Below are positions 7,577-12,946 of a stretch of DNA of 13,337 nt, piece by piece. The notes below the pieces were generated by a model. The model worked only from the letters and a program-made list of their open reading frames with translations, did no database searches and was not told the origin of the DNA. This DNA is from Flavobacteriales bacterium (GTDB lineage Bacteria > Bacteroidota > Bacteroidia > Flavobacteriales_D > Sanyastnellaceae). Position 1 is the first letter of the stretch, and each line of letters opens with the position of its first letter. The position numbers and the translations under genes were made by a program. The stretch covers positions 1-13,337 of the forward strand of contig CANHYZ010000020.1 in NCBI GenBank assembly GCA_947464885.1. The letters are read 5' to 3'.

Positions 7577-8914
7577 ATGTTTCGTATCGCTTGCATAGGT
7601 TTTCTTTTGTTGTCGCATTCTGCTCTGCTACAAGCACAGAAGACAACTGTCGTGCATCATTATCCTGTTGATACAACAGGCCTTTCCGAGGGTAGAATCA
7701 TTCCTGCCAGAACAGAGGAGCATCGGATTGTCATCAACTATTACGATCACGCCGATCGCGTTCACCTCGACCAGTTTCAGCAGCTCATTTCTTCCTACCT
7801 GAGTCTCTACATTGAGCGCTGCGCCTATATCGATCAGGGTGATGTTAAACTGCGCGACTCGAAGAAAGAAACCATTCGCAAGCTGAACGGAATTGTGAAA
7901 GGCGCTTTGGAATTCTATGCCTATGAAAGCCTCAAGGACTTCAAGGGCTTTTCTCCCATGGTAGAGCAGAAGCTGCAAGCTATTGCTATGCTTGACTTCA
8001 GTGAAATGGAATTCTCTTCCGGAAAGGATGATGAAGCTGCTGAACAGCGCATGCGTCTCAATTATCTGGACAAGGAACTTAGCGATCTCAAATTGCTGGT
8101 CAACATGGAGGTGGGTATCTATGGCACTGAAAACCTGATGGTCGTGAAGGGCTCTGAAGAGATCATGATTGATCACGGGGCACATCAACAATTGCTTGAT
8201 CAATACCTGGGCGGAGAAAAAATGACACCGCTGGAACCTATTCGCGTGGAGTTGGAAAAGGGTCAATTGGCCACGATTGACATGACCGATCAATCACGTT
8301 TGCAGCCGGAGGAATCCAATGCCGCCTATGCTGCCAATGAACGCATTCTACAATTACTCGAATCGAATAATGCGAAGCTGGACGGAATGCAGCAACAGAT
8401 TGATGTGCTGCGATCCGAACAGCTCAAGCTTTGGCAACAGCAGCAGGATGAGAAAAACCTGACGATGCAAAAGCAGATCGATGATCTGCGTGAAATGGTT
8501 TTTGCTTTGGTGAAGATGAACTCCGGCGATGCAATTGCAGATGGAAGCAATACGCTGTTGCCTCCGGATAATCGAAACGCTAGTATTGCCAATGTGCCTG
8601 GTTCGATGAATGTCTATTTTGCAAAGGGCTCCACAAAGCTGGATGCCGGATCGGTGTTATCGCTGAATGAGGTCGTAGATATTCTCGGTAGAACACCGCA
8701 ACTGAAGTTGATGGTAACAGGGTTCGCCGATAAGTCGGGTGACCCTGCGCGGAACCTGGTATTGTCGCAACAACGAGCCGGCGCGGTCAAAGAATTCCTG
8801 GTGGACAGCGGCCTGGATGCGGATCGCTTTATCACAAAGTATTACGGAGATCGTGATTCGCAGCAAGAGAGCAGTAACGACCGTCGTGTGATGGTTGAAT
8901 TTGTCAGAAAATAG
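7577..8914 (+). CDS. OmpA-family peptidoglycan-binding envelope protein with coiled coil
   Basis: A secreted 445-residue protein. A signal peptide (MFRIACIGFLLL, likely cut after LLQAQ near 21) is followed by about 220 residues of mixed helical sequence that I do not recognise, then a glutamine-rich coiled coil at about 250-315 and an OmpA-like domain at 343-445. In that domain VYFAKGSTKLD, TGFADKSGD with Asp385, LSQQRA with Arg400 and NDRRVMVEF supply the residues that in this family grip diaminopimelate in peptidoglycan. There is no beta-barrel, so it probably sits in the periplasm and ties an unknown partner to the wall. A TTG at 7565 would add four residues and keep the signal peptide. 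The FAHD1-like gene follows 4 nt after the stop, so they share a transcript despite no obvious link in function. Confidence 0.88.
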   Translation: MFRIACIGFLLLSHSALLQAQKTTVVHHYPVDTTGLSEGRIIPARTEEHRIVINYYDHADRVHLDQFQQLISSYLSLYIERCAYIDQGDVKLRDSKKETIRKLNGIVKGALEFYAYESLKDFKGFSPMVEQKLQAIAMLDFSEMEFSSGKDDEAAEQRMRLNYLDKELSDLKLLVNMEVGIYGTENLMVVKGSEEIMIDHGAHQQLLDQYLGGEKMTPLEPIRVELEKGQLATIDMTDQSRLQPEESNAAYAANERILQLLESNNAKLDGMQQQIDVLRSEQLKLWQQQQDEKNLTMQKQIDDLREMVFALVKMNSGDAIADGSNTLLPPDNRNASIANVPGSMNVYFAKGSTKLDAGSVLSLNEVVDILGRTPQLKLMVTGFADKSGDPARNLVLSQQRAGAVKEFLVDSGLDADRFITKYYGDRDSQQESSNDRRVMVEFVRK

Positions 8915-8918
8915 CCCT

Positions 8919-9530
8919 ATGAAAATTATTTGTATCGGTCGCAATTATGCCGAACACGCCAAAGAACTTGGCAATGCAGTTCCCACGGAGCCTGTGTTTT
9001 TCTGTAAACCTGATTCAGCGATTTTGCCCAAGGGCAATCCTTTTTATATCCCTGATTGGACCGATGATATTCACTATGAAGTGGAGCTTGTTCTGCGCAT
9101 TGATCGCTTGGGTAAGCACATCACGGAGGAGTTTGCGCCGCGTTATTACGGCGCTGTAGGTTTGGGTATCGACTTTACCGCGCGTGATGTTCAGGATGAA
9201 TTGAAAAAGAAAGGACTGCCTTGGGAAAAGGCAAAGGGATTTGATGGTTCCGCCGTTATTTCTCAAGAATTCATTCCCATCGAATCACTCCCCAACGAGG
9301 CCATCGCTTTTAGTTTGTATAAAAATGGCGAGCAGGTGCAAGCGGCAACCAGTGCGGATATGATTTTTAATTTTAATCAAATCGTTAGTCACGTTTCACG
9401 CTACATGACCTTGAAAATTGGTGATCTGATTTTCACGGGTACGCCTTCAGGCGTTGGGAAGGTCTCCCCGGGCGATGTCCTTACAGGCACGCTCGAAGGA
9501 AAGCAGATGTTTCAAATTAAAGTGAAGTAG
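8919..9530 (+). CDS. FAHD1-like acylpyruvase / oxaloacetate decarboxylase (fumarylacetoacetate hydrolase family)
   Basis: A 203-residue FAH-fold enzyme that closely resembles animal FAHD1, which hydrolyses acylpyruvates and decarboxylates oxaloacetate with Mg or Mn. The stretch FTARDVQDELKKKGLPW (86-102) is nearly identical to the human one as I recall it. Metal ligands correspond to Glu54, Glu56 and Asp85; the lid dyad to His13 and Glu16; further active-site residues to Arg89, Gln92 and Lys106, all at a constant offset from human numbering. TGTPSGVG (173-180) is the usual late motif. A likely role is removing excess or enol oxaloacetate. Start at ATG 8919, 4 nt after the ompA-family stop; an upstream TTG in frame at 8895 lies inside that gene. 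Its last 14 bp overlap the 3' end of the gene on the other strand. Many homologues are simply called 2-hydroxyhepta-2,4-diene-1,7-dioate isomerase, which is less likely here. Confidence 0.88.
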   Translation: MKIICIGRNYAEHAKELGNAVPTEPVFFCKPDSAILPKGNPFYIPDWTDDIHYEVELVLRIDRLGKHITEEFAPRYYGAVGLGIDFTARDVQDELKKKGLPWEKAKGFDGSAVISQEFIPIESLPNEAIAFSLYKNGEQVQAATSADMIFNFNQIVSHVSRYMTLKIGDLIFTGTPSGVGKVSPGDVLTGTLEGKQMFQIKVK

Positions 9531-10635
9531 GACCGGAGTCGCGCTGATTCATCACCTTGGTTTGTTTTCGAATCGACTCCTTGTGCAATTGCTCGAGGTA
9601 TTGCGTAATGAATTCTTTCGATAATCCCACTTGTTCGGCAAGCATGGTGCGTGATTCAAGGATTTCCTTCCAACGGTCAATCTGAAAGATTGTCACCGAT
9701 TCATCGCGCTTGAAGTGACCGAGTTCTTCGGTTATCCGCATGCGCTTGCCAATCAAATGAATGATTTCTTCGTCTACCTTATCGATGCGCGAGCGAATGG
9801 ATTGCAGGCGATGCGTGAAGGTGAGGTCATCGCTGTGCGGGCTGCGAATTTCGATCTCGCTCAACATCGCGTTCAGGGTTTCTGGCGTGATTTGTTGAGC
9901 GGCGTCACTGAGTGCATTGTCGGGATCCAAATGACTTTCAATCATCCAGCCATCAAAGCCTAAATCCATGGCCTTTTGGGCAACGCGTTGCAAGAGGTCA
10001 CGACGGCCGCAGATGTGGCTTGGGTCACAGATGAGCGTAATATTCGGATAGGCAGTGCGCAGTGCAATCGGAATTTCCCACATGGGTTTATTGCGGTAGA
10101 TGCTGTCGCCCAGGTGAGAAAAGCCACGATGGATAGCGGCCAGTTGTGTGATGCCCGCGCGTTGCAGTCGTTCCAATGCTCCGAGCCACAAGGAAAGGTC
10201 CGGATTCACGGGGTTTTTGATGAACACCGGGATATCCACTCCGCGCAAGGCATCGGCGATTTCCTGAACGGTGAACGGATTTACAGTGGTGCGTGCTCCT
10301 ATCCAGAGTGCATTGATGCCGTGCTTCAAACAGAGCTCAACGTGATCGGCATTGGCTACCTCGGTCATTACCGGCAGACCACTGGCCTCACGCGCGTCAA
10401 TCATCCAGGGCAGTCCAATGGCACCGACGCCTTCAAAGGCATCAGGACGCGTGCGGGGTTTCCAAATACCGCCTCGCAACCACTGTACGCGGCCGGTTTT
10501 GGCCAGTGCAAGCGCCGTTTGCACATACTGTTGTTCCGACTCCACACTGCACGAGCCACTGATGAGCAGCGGCTGACCGCGATGGTCGTGCTTTGAATAA
10601 AACGGGCTTATCGCCTGGAGTGAATTGTCGGACAT
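9517..10635 (-). CDS. Bifunctional DAHP synthase / type II chorismate mutase
   Basis: A 372-residue fusion acting at both ends of the shikimate pathway. The N-terminal type I-beta DAHP synthase (about 1-262) joins phosphoenolpyruvate and erythrose 4-phosphate: GSCSVES (27-33), RGGIWKPRTRP (54-64), IGART (112-116), FIKNP (138-142), HRGF (169-172) and CDPSH (203-207) are the substrate and metal motifs. After a short linker, the C-terminal AroQ-type mutase (about 272-360) starts RSRIDKVDEEIIHLIGKRM (281-299) and turns chorismate into prephenate. In this phylum the fusion is common, and the mutase part is thought to allow feedback control. The gene converges on the FAHD1-like gene and overlaps it by 14 bp; no terminator separates them. 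Upstream on this strand, a terminator at 10690-10712 isolates it from the tRNA cluster. Only a degenerate -7 box (TACTATTG, 10667-10674) is visible. Confidence 0.95.
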   Translation of the reverse strand: MSDNSLQAISPFYSKHDHRGQPLLISGSCSVESEQQYVQTALALAKTGRVQWLRGGIWKPRTRPDAFEGVGAIGLPWMIDAREASGLPVMTEVANADHVELCLKHGINALWIGARTTVNPFTVQEIADALRGVDIPVFIKNPVNPDLSLWLGALERLQRAGITQLAAIHRGFSHLGDSIYRNKPMWEIPIALRTAYPNITLICDPSHICGRRDLLQRVAQKAMDLGFDGWMIESHLDPDNALSDAAQQITPETLNAMLSEIEIRSPHSDDLTFTHRLQSIRSRIDKVDEEIIHLIGKRMRITEELGHFKRDESVTIFQIDRWKEILESRTMLAEQVGLSKEFITQYLEQLHKESIRKQTKVMNQRDSGPTSL

Positions 10636-10689
10636 GGTATTAAAACAGGACGAATTTCCGTTGGTTCAATAGTAAGATATTACCCTATG

Positions 10690-10712
10690 AAAAAAGCCGG
10701 CGGTTGCCGGCT
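10690..10712 (-). terminator. Intrinsic terminator after the tRNA cluster
   Basis: On the minus strand AGCCGGC and GCCGGCT form a perfect 7-bp stem around the loop AACC, followed by six T. It lies 15 nt after the end of tRNA-Leu(CAG) and before the DAHP synthase gene. Confidence 0.9.
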
Positions 10713-10726
10713 CAATTCTCTAGTCG

Positions 10727-10808
10727 TACCGAAGGAGGGACTCGAACCCTCACGTCTTACGACACACGCACCTGAAACGTGCGCGTCTACCAATTCCGCC
10801 ACTTCGGT
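10727..10808 (-). tRNA. tRNA-Leu (anticodon CAG)
   Basis: An 82-nt class II tRNA. The acceptor arms ACCGAAG and CTTCGGT pair over 7 bp with an A discriminator. The body has GTGGCGGAATTGGTAGACGC, the T-arm GGTTCGAGTCC and a long variable arm. The anticodon loop TTCAGGT gives CAG (10772-10774), reading CTG. The trailer after the discriminator is CGA, so CCA is not encoded. Confidence 0.96.
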
Positions 10809-10907
10809 ATCGTGGCTTCTTCAGCTTCGCGCCTCTGAAGTTATTTTTAAGAGTTACTTCTACTCTGTGGTATGAACCAACTCTCACCGTAAAAGCGGGA
10901 GTTGTAT

Positions 10908-10992
10908 TGGTGCCCTGGACTGGACTCGAACCAGCACATCTTGCGAAATACGCCCCTCAAACGTACGTGTCTACCAATTTCACCACCAGGGC
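10908..10992 (-). tRNA. tRNA-Leu (anticodon GAG)
   Basis: An 85-nt class II tRNA with its CCA encoded (10908-10910). The acceptor arms GCCCTGG and CCAGGGC pair over 7 bp with an A discriminator at 10911. The leucine-type D region AAATTGGTAGACACG, long variable arm and T-arm GGTTCGAGTCC are present. The anticodon loop TTGAGGG gives GAG (10956-10958), reading CTC and CTT. Confidence 0.96.
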
Positions 10993-11013
10993 GAATTTTA
11001 GTATGCATGAAGA

Positions 11014-11041
11014 ATAAAAGAGGACAGTGTTGCTGTCCTCT
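11014..11041 (-). terminator. Intrinsic terminator inside the tRNA cluster
   Basis: On the minus strand AGAGGACAG and CTGTCCTCT make a perfect 9-bp stem around CAACA, followed by TTTTATT. It sits 18 nt after tRNA-Lys and before tRNA-Leu(GAG). The T-tract is short, so read-through to the leucine tRNAs is plausible. Confidence 0.78.
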
Positions 11042-11058
11042 ATCTTCTTCTCCTTTAG

Positions 11059-11131
11059 TGATCCCGCTGGGATTCGAACCCAGGACCCATACATTAAAAG
11101 TGTATTGCTCTACCGGCTGAGCTACAGGATC
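11059..11131 (-). tRNA. tRNA-Lys (anticodon TTT)
   Basis: A 73-nt tRNA. The acceptor arms GATCCTG and CGGGATC pair over 7 bp (one G-T) with an A discriminator. The D-arm is GCTCAGCCGGTAGAGC, the T-arm GGTTCGAATCC. The anticodon stem ATACA/TGTAT closes the loop CTTTTAA, giving TTT (11096-11098). CCA is not encoded; the trailer reads CTA. Confidence 0.97.
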
Positions 11132-11151
11132 ATGCTTCTGAAAAGCGGGCG

Positions 11152-11181
11152 CAAATATACTCGCGCATTTTTTATTCGCAA
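11152..11181 (-). promoter_or_regulatory. Bacteroidota-type promoter for the tRNA cluster
   Basis: On the minus strand a -33 TTG (11181-11179) is followed after exactly 19 nt by TATATTTG (11159-11152), a complete TTG-N19-TAnnTTTG promoter. It ends 20 nt before the 5' end of tRNA-Lys. This is the clearest promoter in the window and sets the sigma-factor signature for reading the others. Confidence 0.85.
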
Positions 11182-11207
11182 CCTTTGTTAAGAATTTGTG
11201 CGAATAA
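11172..11207. repeat. 9-bp inverted repeat over the -33 region of the tRNA promoter
   Basis: TTATTCGCA (11172-11180) and TGCGAATAA (11199-11207) are perfect inverted copies separated by 18 nt. One arm covers part of the -33 element. Neither strand has a T-run after the second arm, so it is not an intrinsic terminator. It could be a binding site or chance; the region is AT-rich. Confidence 0.4.
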
Positions 11208-11233
11208 TATCGAAAAAGGCGGAATTCAGTGGT

Positions 11234-12397
11234 TCACAGCGTGGGGTGTCGCTTGAATTCAGCCGCTGAATCGCGGTAAAGTCGATACGTAGCAAGCCTC
11301 CTGTAGAGCGTTGCACCGAGATTTTCGGCGATGTGAATCATCTTCGGATTGAAATCGCCAATCCAGGTGAGGATAGTTTCTCGGTAACGATTGAGCGTTA
11401 CAATGTGCTCTTCACAGTATTTAATCATGGCACCTTCTACGCCCTTACCGTGATAATCCCTGTCTACGCCGAATACGATACCGACCATAATGTTACGCTT
11501 ACGAAAGAGTTTCGCTGCCAAAAAGCGCAGCATGCCCAGTGCATTCAAGTTTCCTTTTGCAAACCGCATGAACTCATTCACCTCCGGAAGATTGATGTAA
11601 AAGCCAATCGGCTGTTCACCGTGATATGCAAATACCATAATGTCGCGATCCATGATGGGACGCATGGCCTGTATCGCCTTGCGCGCTTGTTCAATCTTCA
11701 TAGGCTTGAATCCCTCATGTACCGCCCAGGCGGCATTGTAAATGGTCACAAAGTCAGAGGCAATTTGTTCAAGACTGCGTCCGCGCGCATTCGTCACCCG
11801 AAAGGTGGAGTCCTCCAGTAGTTGTTGTGATTTCCGCGCAAATACTTCTTGCGCAGGAACGAGCAAATCACGCTTGTAGCAAAGCTGCTCGTAATAAAGC
11901 CTGAACCCATAGGCTTCGAAGAGTGAACGGTAATAGGGCAGATTGTAATTCATGCGGAAACTTCCCATATCCGTGAAGTTCTCAATCAGTAATCCCCAAT
12001 ACGCTTCCTTTTCCCCGAAGTTAATCGGACCGTCAATGGCTTCCACACCCGAATCCCAAAGCCATTGGCATGCCGTATCTAAGAGCAGGTGTGATGCTTG
12101 GTCATCATGGATGCATTCAAAGAAGCCAATGCCTCCCGTGGGCTGGGCCTGCGCATCGGAGTATTTCGGATTGAAAAATGCCGCAATTCGGCCAATCGGT
12201 TTATTGTCGTCGCCCATCAACAGCCATCGCTGAGCGCGGCCTACTGAAAAAAGCCTGTTTTTCGAGGGGTCAAAAATCCCCGCCACGTCCTGACGAATAT
12301 GCGGGATGTAATTGGAGTCACGAGCATACAGGGAATCCGGCATCGTGAGCCATGCATGCGCCAAACCGGGTGAGTCAACAACGACCGTCTTTATCAT
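11234..12397 (-). CDS. GNAT-fold acyltransferase of the YghO / BcerS-like group
   Basis: A 387-residue protein with two GNAT-like halves. The first (about 1-170) carries KPIGRIAAFFNP (66-77), GGIGFFECIHDD (88-99), EAIDGPINF (119-127) and the YRSLFEAYGF turn (156-165), all typical of a family widespread in Bacteroidota and usually labelled N-acetyltransferase. The second (about 195-370) has the acyl-CoA loop in FGVDRDYHGKGVEGAMI (309-325, R-x-x-H-G-K-G) and TWIGDFNPKM (344-353). From memory, InterPro groups such proteins with E. coli YghO and the bacterial ceramide synthase of Caulobacter, which acylates a sphingoid base with acyl-CoA. That specific function is an inference; no other sphingolipid gene is visible here. 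It stands alone, divergent from the small secreted protein gene. A degenerate TAAATTG box upstream of the ATG is the only promoter hint. Confidence 0.8.
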   Translation of the reverse strand: MIKTVVVDSPGLAHAWLTMPDSLYARDSNYIPHIRQDVAGIFDPSKNRLFSVGRAQRWLLMGDDNKPIGRIAAFFNPKYSDAQAQPTGGIGFFECIHDDQASHLLLDTACQWLWDSGVEAIDGPINFGEKEAYWGLLIENFTDMGSFRMNYNLPYYRSLFEAYGFRLYYEQLCYKRDLLVPAQEVFARKSQQLLEDSTFRVTNARGRSLEQIASDFVTIYNAAWAVHEGFKPMKIEQARKAIQAMRPIMDRDIMVFAYHGEQPIGFYINLPEVNEFMRFAKGNLNALGMLRFLAAKLFRKRNIMVGIVFGVDRDYHGKGVEGAMIKYCEEHIVTLNRYRETILTWIGDFNPKMIHIAENLGATLYRRLATYRLYRDSAAEFKRHPTL

Positions 12398-12473
12398 TAA
12401 GTAGAATTGGGTTGCAATTTATTCACATCTGGGGACGGAGAAAAATGACCCACACAGACAACTTTCCATCCCG

Positions 12474-12481
12474 TACATTTG
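12474..12481 (+). promoter_or_regulatory. Promoter -7 box for the small secreted protein / CUB operon
   Basis: TACATTTG matches TAnnTTTG exactly and ends 33 nt before the ATG at 12515, leaving room for a short leader that ends in AAGGAAAAA. There is no TTG at the usual -33 distance. Confidence 0.5.
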
Positions 12482-12514
12482 TCACCATACCGTTCCATTA
12501 TATCCAAGGAAAAA

Positions 12515-12946
12515 ATGAAGTCAATTCTACTAGGTCTTGTATGCTGCACGCTCTCGCTAGGCATATGGGCACAATCCTCACCCGAGGCACGATTGAACGC
12601 GGCTTACAGCGCTTCGGAGCGCGCAGCCATGTCAACGCAAGAGCAACAACAGCTCCTGTTGAATGCCGAAAAGCTTTGCTGGTTTGAAGCTGTTAAGCCC
12701 GGACAAACAGCCGATGTGTTCACTTTGACGAACCGTCAGGGTCAACCGGTAACGTTATCGAATGCGGACCTGGCCGATTTCAATCCCTTGATGTATAACC
12801 TTCCCCAAGAGGAACTGCGTTGTAGCAACCTCCAGGTGCAAACCGTGGAGGGAGATTCCCACCTGCTGATTGTGCGCTCCAAGGAAATGATGCGCAATGA
12901 AGCCAAAAGAAAAGAAGTAAAAATGCGTAAAACCGCCGCGAAATGA
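12515..12946 (+). CDS. Small secreted protein with basic C-terminal tail, unknown function
   Basis: I do not recognise this 143-residue protein. It has a signal peptide (MKSILLGLVCCTLSLGIWAQ, likely cut after Gln20), so the mature part of about 123 residues is periplasmic or exported. Visible traits are a helical, Gln-rich segment EQQQLLLNAEKLCWF (43-57), a middle with TLTNRQGQPVTLSNADLADF (70-89), two cysteines in the mature chain (55 and 103) that could form a disulphide, and a strongly basic lysine/arginine-rich tail from 121 to the end. The frame is open up to a TTG at 12479, but the signal peptide and the AAGGA 4 nt before ATG 12515 favour the shorter form. Its stop overlaps the CUB gene start in ATGA, so the two are coupled in translation and perhaps act together at the cell surface. 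Confidence 0.8.
   Translation: MKSILLGLVCCTLSLGIWAQSSPEARLNAAYSASERAAMSTQEQQQLLLNAEKLCWFEAVKPGQTADVFTLTNRQGQPVTLSNADLADFNPLMYNLPQEELRCSNLQVQTVEGDSHLLIVRSKEMMRNEAKRKEVKMRKTAAK

Noticed and set aside
7628..8293. A 221-codon open frame on the minus strand inside the ompA-family gene
   Set aside because: It lies wholly antisense to a gene with a signal peptide and OmpA domain; its translation is rich in His, Phe and Leu with no domain pattern and has no start context.
9976..10596. A 206-codon open frame on the plus strand opposite the DAHP synthase gene
   Set aside because: It is the antisense shadow of a well-supported enzyme gene and its translation shows no motif.
10879..10903. Hairpin AACTCTC/GGGAGTT between the two leucine tRNAs
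   Set aside because: It includes a mismatch or G-T pair, has no T-run on either strand, and may be chance or part of tRNA precursor folding.
10687..11120. Plus-strand open frames across the tRNA region (62 and 72 codons)
   Set aside because: They read through antisense tRNA genes and terminators; their LEPSRL- and LDSNQH-like stretches are the familiar artefact of translating tRNA T-arms.
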